This document shows, one piece after another, positions 46,013 to 56,613 of a DNA stretch of 64,000 nucleotides. Source of the stretch: Batkoa obscura (lineage: Eukaryota; Entomophthoromycota; Entomophthoromycetes; Entomophthorales; Batkoaceae); assembly GCA_030770535.1 (NCBI GenBank), contig JASVEC010000010.1, positions 496,001-560,000 of the forward strand, given 5' to 3'. The position numbers and the translations under genes were made by a program. Numbering within the stretch: the stretch's first letter is position 1; each line of letters begins with the position of its first letter. The notes under the pieces were generated by a model. It did no database searches. It was not told where the DNA came from and was given only the letters and a program-made list of their open reading frames with translations.

Positions 46013-46744
46013 TGATTTTGAGAGTTATTTTTAATTTAATATAACTTGAAATAATAGATTTTGAAAATTCAAGCTTACTCTTAATAAGATTAATAAATAC
46101 ATGTAATTTTGATGTACCTAAAAAAACAGACAATAGGTTTGAAAGTGTAAACTATTCTGAGGACGTGAAGCGTTTGGCTATTTACAAACGAGTATAAAAA
46201 TTCTACTATCTACCCAAATGTTTCGCGTCCTTATGCTAGTTCATGCTATCAAATTTATGTTATCAGTATGTGAGAATGTATTTTCATATCTAAGAATTTT
46301 ACTAACAATTTTCCCACCTAAATAGCGCTTAAAGGATGGAAAAAGTGATGAAGTCGAGAAATACCCCCATATATAAGTTGGGTTTAAATTAAAGCATTTT
46401 TGACCTACTACAACTATATAATATTACGTATTAGTATATAAAATTATAGTAGGGACTTAATCGAAGAACCATTTTTGTAAATAAAAAAATTCTATAGAAC
46501 TAAGATCAACTTCAACCTTTTGATTAAAAATTATAGTTAATAGTTTTAGATTTGATGCTTCAGAAGAGAACATGATTAGAGAGATACTGATGATCCAACA
46601 CATAAAAATAAAGCTGATTTGCTCTAAAGTTATAAAGGATTGAAAAAAGCGATAATGCTTATTATATAAAAAGGTGTAATACCATATTGTTATGGAAATA
46701 AAAAACAGATGAGGCATAGTTATAATACATGGCTATTACATTAA
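46013..46744. other. Intergenic with one MITE
   Basis: No supported gene; an 86-codon minus-strand frame at 46457-46717 has no recognisable feature. Confidence 0.45.
46266..46374 (-). repeat. MITE copy 15
   Basis: Starts GTATGTGAGAATGTATTTTC, core CACCTAAATAGCGCTTAAAG, ends ATACCCCCATATA. Confidence 0.85.
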
Positions 46745-47869
46745 ATGGTTGGATTTTAGAGAAGATTTAAATGCACTAATTTATCTACCACTTTATCCGA
46801 ATTCTAAGAAGCTTTGTTGTGTATTAGGATGTTATTTATAAAAAGTAAAGCACTTTAAATGCTTTCCGTTAGTAGGACTTTGTTATAAATCTGGTGTAGG
46901 GAGCATAACGGTTTCAAACTTTGTCTCTAAATACAAGGTTGACATTAAAAATATTACAGTGTTTGAAGTACTTGTAAATCAGTCGTATAGATATTTATTT
47001 CAAAAGATCCATCATACCACTACTACCAGTAAATATAACTTCATTGACTGTTTGGAATGGGAATAATAACGATAATAGAGCCATTTGTTTCGAAAAATTA
47101 TTAAACAGGTTTATTAATTTAAACATTCAAAAGCTAATCATACTAAACTCACTACTGAAAAGTTAAACATTGTATTAAATAAACCCTTTTCGCAATTAAA
47201 ACGATTTCATATGAAATTTGTGTATGCTATACAATTAAAACAAATAAATATCAATTTAAGTAAATATCCAAAACTCAAGCAGTTTTATTTTACACAATCT
47301 ATTGGAATATCGCTTAATGGAGTAATCAATTTAAAGGAACTGAGGTTAGAAGATATTTGTTTATTATACATGTCTATAAATAACTAAATATTCATAAAAT
47401 TAAATTAACTAACTTTAGATTGCAAGAAAGCTGGACTAGAATATTTATATATCATCTTTAACATATCATCAATGATTTATTTACATTTATACATGATCAA
47501 TGGCCTATTACTTTTATTGAATGAAATTTACTCAAATATTACCAACAATATAATTACATAATTTCATGGTTTATCATTGGGAGATCCCTTGATTTTTTAT
47601 ACAATTCAAGTTCTAGTTTGCATAATTTTAAATTAATCTGGTGTCAATTTCAATCTGTACTGTCATTTTTGAATAGCAAAAAAGAGTTGACAAACAGACA
47701 TAGTTTAGCTACTGTGTTAGTTGATAGATACCCTATTAATCATTTAGACGGTTTTATTAATTATAGTTTAGCTCATCTTAAATGTTTGAAATTAATTCGG
47801 ATTTTAAGTTATAATCATATATCAAAATGCTACATAGATGACACTAGGTTTTGTTTTATACAAGAATAA
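46745..47869 (+). pseudogene. F-box/LRR-like gene fragments, decayed
   Basis: Plus-strand blocks in different frames: YIKWLDFREDLNALIYLPLY near 46750, FEVLVNQSYRYLFQ near 46960, FSQLKRFHMKFVYAIQLKQI then KYPKLKQFYF and GVINLKELRLEDICLL at 47160-47390, and 47618-47869 (HNFKLIWCQFQSVLSFL, then HLKCLKLIRIL). The leucine spacing is LRR-like and resembles 16424-17584. Frames are interrupted by stops, and splice sites that would join all blocks were not found. Confidence 0.45.
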
Positions 47870-48662
47870 AGTAGCATTACTTTAATATTAATTATACTTG
47901 ATTTTCTTCAAGAGTCTATAGCTTCATATATTGTTATAATTTATCCTCACAGGAAAATTTTATGGCAACTGGAGGTATGACTTCTTCGCCAACAGACAGG
48001 TATAATTGGAACTCAGCCTGTTGAATTCTTTCTCAGTCAAAAAAACTTCTCACCATTTGATATTTCTCTTTCTCTCTGGGTATCAAATTGTTTTCTGACG
48101 CTAAGGTCCTAGATTATCGAAGTTGATAGAAATATTGAATACAGAGTAGAGAAAACAATCGCTATTGCTAAATATAGTGATCTTCTATTTTATAGCAACT
48201 ATTATATTGAAGGCACAAGACTAGGTTGTCTAAAATCAAACAGTTAGGACTAAAGTTGTCTTTGGCTTTATGAAAAGCTTCGCTTGGAGGGTTTTATTTT
48301 CTGGTTCCCTGAAAGTACCCTCAAAGGATCCTGGTTCTTGGATTTTAGACTTTGATTTTATTAGCACTTACTTATCCAATAGATTAGATATTTACGTTCT
48401 GTCTTTCCTTATCTGTGGTCTGGACCTTACGCCAGGCTTTCCATAATATTATCTTCATGACTACTGCTTCATATCTATTTTTACTACTGACAATTCTCAA
48501 ATGAAAGTCTCTAGTTGAATATGAGTATACTGATGCTTTTACTTTAGCCTTCAACACGTATATCGGTCAGAAACGATTGGCAAGCCTGAAGGTACCTACA
48601 AGGATCCCAAAAAAATTTACCTTCATAAAGCTATTTTAAACAAAATTCTTATTTTTATAGGA
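47870..48662. other. Intergenic, somewhat less AT-rich
   Basis: 48000-48620 has a slightly higher GC content than its surroundings, with paired phrases such as GGATCCTGGTTC and AAGGATCCCAAA. It may be an old insertion, but no coding motif could be read. Confidence 0.35.
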
Positions 48663-49660
48663 ATGAATCCATTATCAGATCCTCTAGATCTGGTATGTTT
48701 AAAAAAAAAATTTACTCTTAAAAATTTTAAGCTTTTTTATAACCAAAAGTTAAATTACTACTATTAGTATGTAGCATAGCTATCATTATTTGTACTATCA
48801 ATTTGTGCTATTATAAATTAATATTCTGTATAGTTATTTAGTTTTAAAAGATAACAATTCTTATAAAATCTCTAAATATTTTATGTAAATACTATCAATT
48901 AAACATATACAAGCTAAAATACTTGGAACTTAATTTAATCAAGATTTAAGCACAAAACTTATATGGGATTAAATAAGTAAACTTGTTTAAAGTATTTAGG
49001 AATTTAATTTTACTTTTTTTAATTTATTTAAGCAATATTTATTTTTTAATATTCTAATATATAAACTACAAACTTAATGAAAAACGTAGCATACTTGTTA
49101 TTTGATAATAAATTTTTTATCAGAACTAGCAAAACCGTAAAATTTATTTTGACTTTATATTTGACTCTTTATTGATCTAAGATATTCCCTTATTTAGAAA
49201 TTTCAATTATGTTTTTGGCTAAATTTTACAAATAACAAGTACAAAGCTATTTAATAATATAATTAAGCTTGACTCCATTTAATATATGAAAAGAATAATG
49301 CTTGAAACAGCTTTCTTTTTTAATGATGCTATTTAGGAATTTTAAAATTATAGGCTGTCACATCCTATCCAGATTGCAAAAGTAGGAAAAAACCATGGAG
49401 TGTAGTTATTGATATCATTCACTTGGTATTATTTATAATAGGTAATAGCATTTCATCAATTGGTTTTGAGATTATTTATAAAATTTGGAATTAGGCTCGT
49501 TCTATTACCAATGAACAATCATCAAATAATTATTAAAATGGGTAATAGAAAAAACATTTTTCTTCTTAAGTATATTATTATGATAGCCTTTTTTATCGAT
49601 TTGTTCTGTTATTTTTTTACATACTTTAATTCTGAGAAAACGATACAAAGGATATCTTAA
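48663..49660 (+). pseudogene. Possible relic of a multi-pass membrane protein gene
   Basis: Scattered exon-like pieces: MNPLSDPLDL at 48663 followed by a GTATGT donor; CSIAIIICTINLCYYKLIFC near 48770; AVTSYPDCKSRKKPWSVVID then IIHLVLFIIGNSISS at 49354-49493 behind a TAG acceptor; and FLLKYIIMIAFFIDLFCYFF at 49560-49620. Three or four hydrophobic helices in order suggest a membrane protein, perhaps receptor-like given the intact receptor 280 bp downstream. The parts do not join into one frame with clear splice sites. Low confidence. Confidence 0.3.
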
Positions 49661-49937
49661 ACCCAATATTTTTCCCAAACATACACTAAGGTATATAAGA
49701 TATAGAGATATGTAATTACATATTAGTCGGATTAGTACATAAAAATAAAGAAATGATGTATATTTTCGGAAATATAAAACTAGGGGAAGATTATTCTTTA
49801 AAAAAACAATTACTTTTTATGTACTTAGAAATAAATTTAAATACATATCAATTGATCAGCTGATAATTTTTAGCTCAAATCAATATAAGAGTCCTAAAAG
49901 TATTTTAGAATGTGTTTAGTCTATTATTGTTATTAAA

Positions 49938-50948
49938 ATGTTAATTGATGGTCAAATAAGTATGCTAATCCTATCGTTGATAGGATTGGTACTGAATTTA
50001 ATTGTAGGTATTATTGTAAGTTTAGGACTGAAGCTTGCCAACAGTGATTTAATCATGATATTTATTATTTCAGCCACTGATATTGTGTTTTATCTTTGGA
50101 ATATATTGCGTATAATTTTATCTGAAGCTGGTGCAATCATCATAAAGTATGATCCTCTTGAGTTGAAAAATGATGTTTGGTGCCCTATTGATTTAACTTT
50201 GTCTATGGCTTTAATTGGAGCATCGGTTGAGCTAGTAGCTATTTTAAGTATAATGAGGTACTTTAAAGTATGTCATCAAAAGGAATTTAGAGGATGGATC
50301 TGGTATTTCTTATCTGCCATTTCTATTATAGTTTCAGCTGCTATTTCCTTAGGAAACTATCACTACCATACTTATCGCTGGTCTCGCACAAACATGTTTT
50401 GTTTAACAGTAATCAATGAAGCTGGGACAGGGCCTGATAACCGATCATATTATATGTTTTTCTATTTTACTTATGTAGTTCGTAATATGTTATCTCTGAT
50501 AACTATTGTATTTTGTTACTTCAAAGTTACTTATGTTTATCGTGAAGCAGTTAAACCTACTACTACTATCAATATTCCCGCATCGTCAGTATTTAAATTG
50601 AATGAGTTTCCAGGTGAACATACTAAATTAAATGATGATTCTACTCAAAATCAAAAACTAATATTAAATCGATTTACCGATCCCGATAATCAATATAAAA
50701 TACAACGTACGTTCACTACAATTAAATTAACTGTCTTTGCATCAAGTTATTTCATTTGTTTATTGCCAGATGTTATATATTCTATTCTTAATTTGGCTTA
50801 TGATGTTAGTCCTACCCCACTAGGTGCTGTTGTTTCAAATTCTTTATTATGCTGTTCTGGAATTGTTTCTGCCCTTTTCGTTTTACTTACTAACACACAT
50901 GCTCAACAATATCTGAACAGAACAATCAAAGATATAATTCCTCGATAA
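49938..50948 (+). CDS. Seven-transmembrane receptor, family A GPCR-like
   Basis: Intronless 336-aa frame with seven hydrophobic helices: about 8-30, 38-62, 82-105 (ending SIMRYFKVC at the DRY position), 117-138, 172-198, 260-284 and 292-315. The second extracellular loop is long with Cys and Trp (RWSRTNMFCLTVINEAG). The third intracellular loop is polar with SSVFKLNEFPGEH; the short tail ends TIKDIIPR. There is a Cys before TM3 (DVWCPIDL) that could bond to the Cys of loop 2, as in class A receptors. The NPxxY motif is not conserved. Same general type as the partial receptor at the left edge. Ligand unknown. Confidence 0.75.
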   Translation: MLIDGQISMLILSLIGLVLNLIVGIIVSLGLKLANSDLIMIFIISATDIVFYLWNILRIILSEAGAIIIKYDPLELKNDVWCPIDLTLSMALIGASVELVAILSIMRYFKVCHQKEFRGWIWYFLSAISIIVSAAISLGNYHYHTYRWSRTNMFCLTVINEAGTGPDNRSYYMFFYFTYVVRNMLSLITIVFCYFKVTYVYREAVKPTTTINIPASSVFKLNEFPGEHTKLNDDSTQNQKLILNRFTDPDNQYKIQRTFTTIKLTVFASSYFICLLPDVIYSILNLAYDVSPTPLGAVVSNSLLCCSGIVSALFVLLTNTHAQQYLNRTIKDIIPR

Positions 50949-51622
50949 AAGTGAAATTCAAAATGTATTAGCCTTTTCTAAACAAATATATAAATAATAA
51001 AATAGTTATTAATTGTCACTTAATTTATTTGATATAAATCCAAACAATTGATAACTTTGATCTGATCTTAATAAAAGAATTAAACTTTATGACACATTAA
51101 TATTCACTTGAGGTACAATTATAAAATAAGATTATGTTAGTATAGTTAAATGAATCGCCATGCTATTTATATTGTGTATGATAAATACTAAAGCTTCATA
51201 ACTATAGTTTTGAAAATAAAGCTAACTAAAATAAAATAAAATAAAATACTTGCTATTGTATAAGGTCATAACATTAGTTCAAAAAGGTCATATAGTGCTA
51301 AACCAAGCCACTCTCTTTTTAAGAACGACTCACATTGTTGAAAAATACAGCTTGTATATTTTATTTATAGATAAATTTTTAAGTATCTTAAGCTAAAAAT
51401 CAAGTCACATCATTTAAATTAAGAAAATATATTAGTAATAATCATGACTATACTTAATAAATATAAATACAATAATTCCAAATAATAATACAGTGTTTAA
51501 TTATTAAACTACTTGATTTAAAACCTCTATACACGAAACTTCTAATTTATTAAAAAATCGATATGAAAGTTAAATGTTGATACTAAGACAACTTCATTTT
51601 AGTTTGAATAATTAAAAAACGA
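50949..51622. other. Convergent intergenic region
   Basis: AT-rich; no gene seen. Confidence 0.5.
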
Positions 51623-52147
51623 TTAAGGGTTGATTGCTTCAGGAGCACCACTAGGAGATTCGTCCCTAGTATGGCCAAACCACATAAAACCATAACTGCC
51701 TGATTTACCGGCACCAGCCGCTTCCCAACCTTGATTCCATGGACCTTCATTAAATAAAACTTGAGCATGTAATGGTGACCCTTCCCATGAATCAACAAGA
51801 GATTTTGGATCATCAGTAGGACCGTTATAACCACACTCAAACCCAAGATCACTATATCCAGCTATTTCCTTTGGTTTATTCCACATACAATACCCATCAG
51901 ACATACTACATGCATATTCGCCATGCCAGTCATGAGTTAGTGATGCCTTAGCTGCATCTTGATTTTGAGCATGGACTTCAGCTACTTTGGTTAATTTGGA
52001 TGAAAATGGAATTGGTGGTAAGCTTCTAGCTGCTCTTCTTTCATTAAGAATACGAAGCACAGCATGACTAAAGTCTTCGCCATTAGATTGTCCATAAATA
52101 GCAGAAGTCAATAATAAAGTAAGGAAGCTCAAATTAAGAAAGCGCAT
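51623..52147 (-). CDS. Secreted CAP/SCP (PR-1-like) domain protein
   Basis: 174 aa, single exon, starting MRFLNLSFLTLLLTSAIYGQ, a signal peptide with cleavage likely after YGQ. The mature part is a compact CAP domain: LRILNERRAARSLPPIPFSS then KLTKVAEVHAQNQ (CAP His), HDWHGEYACSMSDGYCMW with two Cys, IAGYSDLGFECGY, then SWEGSPLHAQVLFNEG (second CAP His), and GAGKSGSYGFMWFGHTRDE at the end. Most residues of the CAP cavity are recognisable. Fungal CAP proteins bind sterols or act at the host surface; the actual role here is unknown. Four cysteines suggest disulfides in a secreted protein. Confidence 0.88.
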   Translation of the reverse strand: MRFLNLSFLTLLLTSAIYGQSNGEDFSHAVLRILNERRAARSLPPIPFSSKLTKVAEVHAQNQDAAKASLTHDWHGEYACSMSDGYCMWNKPKEIAGYSDLGFECGYNGPTDDPKSLVDSWEGSPLHAQVLFNEGPWNQGWEAAGAGKSGSYGFMWFGHTRDESPSGAPEAINP

Positions 52148-54176
52148 TTTGTCACAGTTAAAATAATGTTTTTAATGTTATTTGGTCAACAAATAATTAT
52201 AATAAATATTACTAAAGTTGAATTTCCTTTTTATATTACTTTTAGCTTCCCGAATGTCCATCGTATAACATAATCCAATTAATTACAATCTATATTGATA
52301 AGTTCCATTTGTATCCTTAATAGATCATAAGTTAGGGGTATGTTCCTGTAAAATAAATTAACATAGTATAGTGGTAGCTTCATAATATATTAAAGTCCTA
52401 CTTAAGTAATGAAATTAGGTTTTAGTTATTAGAATGATAGCTTTTTCGATATATTAAAAATTATCATTAATCTCCTAATATGGTATTTTAAAATATGAAA
52501 AAGTTTTTTCTCTTTTTTATTTTATGATTTTTAAGCTTAAGATTTAACAAATTTTCAGTTAATAATTAAGTAGATATAAATATTTAGCTTTTATTATCTT
52601 GGATTTAGTTGATTTCAAATCCTAGAATGTTTCTGCAATTTAATTCTACAGCAAGGCAATAGTATGATTATCTTTACCATCCATGGATCGAATAATGGAG
52701 GCATCAAGGTTTTTGAAACCTTGAAAGACTTAGAGGCCCTTAAGTGTTTTATATAGGAAAGTAAAAATTAGTGAAATAAGAATAAAGACGATAACGTTTA
52801 GATGCAAGGTAAATAAGGATAAGGATATTAAATGCGATATAAAAACTGGGAGATTGAATAAAGGGAATCTAATTTAACAATATTAGTTTTAGACGGGATC
52901 ACTATGCACTTGGTTGTTTTATGCCCCACATTGTACAAATTAGTCTAGCTATGAAGTAGACGATAACGATATTAGGTGGGATAAGAGCCTTGCTAGTTTT
53001 ATTTTGAGAGTAATAAGATGAAATTGACTAAACTATAGCAATTAAAGTCAAAACTTGTAAAAAAGTCGGGAATGAAGTAATTGAAGGAAGAACGGGCGAT
53101 GGACATCAAGTTTGAAAAACGAAAAATAAACCATTTTAATAGCGTGTCATATAACCATTAGTAACTTTCTTTACAATAATTTTCACTTTGTAAAAATAAG
53201 TGAATTTTTAAGGTATAAAACATACTGTTCCTAAAATGGTATGTTTGCCTAATTCCAAAACAATATTAAAATTTGTATGTATTAATTTTTTAAAGAATTG
53301 TTATTTCCAAATCAACACTTTTTCATAGATGCTCATATAAAAACAAAGCTTTAGGGCGTCAGTTTTTGTGCCCCTTGAATCTAGAATGACTATTAATAGC
53401 AGAGCCATTATGTTTGCTCTATAAGTATAAAAATCAAGTATATTATTATAGCTGATTTGATAGATACTATCGTTTATTTTATTGTATATTTAAGCTTATG
53501 GTTTACTCTATGGCCTTATATTCTTAGATTAAACTTTAAATTTTCAAAATACTCATTGTAACTGCTTTGTAACAAATTACTCTTACCGAAGGTAATAAAT
53601 AAGGTGTATAATACAAAGTAATCATGTGTGTATTTTAAATATCTGTTTTAACTATACGAGACTCTGGATATCTAAAAAACTGTAACATCGATTTCATTAT
53701 GTTAATCCAATGAACCTTGGATATTGTTTATCCACAATTCTACCAATACATTTAATACATTGTACAACCTAAAAGGCGCAGTTGTCACCTTAGAGAATTT
53801 TTCAAATAAAAAGTAGTACTTAAATTAATATAAAATATTTTGAGAGCTAAAAGTACTATAAACAAAAGTACTTATTAGATGTCTTACTTCAATATTGTTA
53901 GTTGTATAGAAATATTGGATATCAATCAAAGAGAAAAGTTCATCTATAGACGTACAAATTATTAAAGTACTATTTTTGTTTTTAATAGATGACTTATACT
54001 ATTCATAGCTTTGATACCTGGCTTTGTAAACTGATTTACATTATAAACAAAGACTTGTCAACTAAACTATTAAAAATAGGCTGTTTATTAAGTTTCTAAT
54101 GCATGCATTTTAAAAATTATATTATTTATTATACTAACGTTAATTAAAAGAAGGAACGGAGACCGATTAACTTTGT
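52148..54176. other. Intergenic, no gene seen
   Basis: About 2 kb. 52620-53130 is less AT-rich than its flanks and has several short stop-broken frames; no motif recognised. Confidence 0.45.
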
Positions 54177-55817
54177 CTAATCTTCGTCTTGATGTAACAA
54201 ACCATGTTCATCACTCTCTTTTGGTCTTTTAAGAGCTTTAAGCTTATGGATAGTAAGCGGTTTACCTTTGGTAATTGATCTTTTCTTGATCCACCAAGCC
54301 AGAAAAGCACTTAATCCAATCAACAATAATACCCCAAAAGTAATTCCAAGGATGCCACCAACTCCAAAAGAGTTGTTTTTAACTGTTTTGTCTATCGGAT
54401 CCTCACCAGTTAGCTCATAATTTTCATATTGGATTGTTCTGTCATCTACAAATTTTTTGATCCCGTTCTTATAAACTTTACAGCCATCACCATTCTCAAA
54501 GCTTATTGATGGATAACTTGGCTTAGCACATTGATCTTTTGTTAAAGTTTTGGGTGTTTCCAAATTACACAAATTTGCTAACCATGTCGTTTTATATGTA
54601 CTATTATACATAGGATATTGGGTAGCAATAAAATCTGATAAATTAGTAATTAATATATATATTGATATAATTACATACCTCGAATCACAAGGTCCGGCCT
54701 TACGATGCCACTTTCCTCAAAGTCTAAATTCCCATTTTCGTTAACCAATTTTGTAATTGAAAATAATTTTTTCTGATTTAAAAACTTAAAATCATGCTCT
54801 TCGTTTGGATCAATTTTAGCTAGTTTTTTCCATGACTTTAATGCAGCAGGGGATTCTTTGGGGAATTCTGTAATGTCTATGATAACATCACAATATTTAA
54901 TTTGATTTTTGAATTGTTGAACATCTTGAAATTCTCTACTGAGGCCTTCTTCAACATTCACAGGAAGCCCTCCAGAACTTCGGATTAAATTATTATAATA
55001 TTCATTTTTTAAAATTTCCCATGTACCTTTATCATTCCCTAGATAAGTATATTTAGTTATAGCAATATATTTTTTGTCTTTGATTTTTTCTAAATTATGT
55101 TGATGGCAATTATAACTTGTGAGCGTGCTATTATACTTGTCTTCAACATATTTTTCTAAATTGAAGAATGAAGCAACAAATTTCAGCCAAATTAATTTTT
55201 TCATTGGTGTTAGATCTTTTCCTTCATAGCTTAACGTTACTTTTTTGCCATCGAGTTGAACATCTGTGTGGCTATCAGTTCCTTTTTGTGCATCCTCAAA
55301 TAAAATTTCAACTGAATCATCAACTTCTTTAATGTCTTTAATATTTCCTTGTGCAATTCCATCAATAGCGCATGGGGTTGTATAACTTTCCAAATCTGAA
55401 GCATATATGGTTGTTTTATTTAAATTCAGCTGTTGTAACAAAGCCATACCAACTCTTGATTTTGTTGCTATTTTACTTAAAGGTATCTCTACCCATATAT
55501 ATGGTTTCACATTATTAGGTGGGTTCTCGGGTATCCGGGTACCTTTACAATATAACCCAATTTCTTGATTAGTAAATTTGTTAGTGATTACTTTATATTT
55601 AGAGTAATAATCGATATTGAAATTAGCATATTGGCCAACTAAAATAACATGTAAATATTTAATCATGAAGTATTTTTTAGTTTAACTTACATCCATATCC
55701 CTCATAAAGTATGCCTCCACGGGTCTTTCTAAAGGGATCGCTATCATCCAAATCACAATCTAACTGTCCTTTATATATACTTACTGAAGTTAACAATAAT
55801 AAAAATAATTTTAACAT
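54177..55817 (-). CDS. Membrane-anchored periplasmic-binding-protein-like protein
   Basis: Three exons, 55691-55817, 54679-55638 and 54177-54634, give 514 aa. N-terminal signal peptide (MLKLFLLLLLTSVSIYKGQ), a large extracytoplasmic domain, one C-terminal membrane helix (GVGGILGITFGVLLLIGLSA) and a basic tail (KKRSITKGKPLTIHKLKALK). The ectodomain has the pattern of eukaryotic proteins related to class III ABC solute-binding (TroA/BtuF-like) folds: NQEIGLYCKGTRIPENPP, then EIPLSKIATKSRVGMALLQQ, YTTPCAIDGIAQGN, then LIWLKFVASFFNLEKYVEDK (the long backbone helix region) and RSSGGLPVNVEEG. Such proteins often bind metal or siderophore-like ligands in prokaryotes; the ligand here is not known. 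No ABC permease lies nearby. The family call is from memory of motif layout. Confidence 0.6.
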
Positions 55818-56613
55818 CTTTTTTGTAAAAGAGTAAAGAAATTTTTATTTATCGAAAATTTTAACCTCATTTATAAATGAAGGAACAAATTGATCCAATA
55901 ATATATCGTTTATTTTGGAACACTCAAGCTATCACCCCACCAAAATATTTTATTTTAGCTGTTTATCAAATTTTGCTAGATAATTCTTATTTTTTAAGAA
56001 TATCAATTTTTTAATTTTTAAATAAAATCTGGGTTTTAATTACACTTGTTAATTAACATTACCTTATCTCCCTTATAATATTCCTCTTTTTCATTACTGT
56101 TTATACCATTAAATATGTTTTATATGAACAAAAAGAGTAAATACATATTAGTAAGGGACTTTTTCATTAAGACAAGTATCTAAAATAAGTCAAGCTGAAC
56201 TTATTATTAAATAATTTGTGCTATAAAATTTCGGGAAGATTGTTTATTTCTATATTTATCTAATTTTCCCTAAAATAAAATATAGATAAACTGTGAAAAA
56301 ATATAAAAGATATATATCTTTGAATACTTGGAGGCATACTAAGGACATGTATCAATCTACATTATATTTGTCATCATACTCAATGATCAAGGGTGAAAAC
56401 AAGTAAAAATTAAAAATGTTGCTTATGAGAATAAGTTTAGTAGAATTTTACCAAAACAAGAATAAATGAAACCCGTATTTATAGCGGATTCTATTGGATT
56501 AATTGTTGTACTATTGAATCAATGGTTGTCATGTTTTAAATTATTTATATAAAAAATGGAGTGAATCTTTTTATATTAGATCAAGCAAAATTATAAAACA
56601 AAGGGGCAGCTAA
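55818..56613. other. Divergent intergenic region
   Basis: Between the PBP-like gene (-) and the zinc-cluster-like regulator (+). No cysteine-cluster exon that could belong to the downstream gene is visible here. Confidence 0.5.

Noticed and set aside
48230-48620. Higher-GC block as a transposase gene
   Set aside because: Translated in several frames on the minus strand and no DDE-type or other motif was found.
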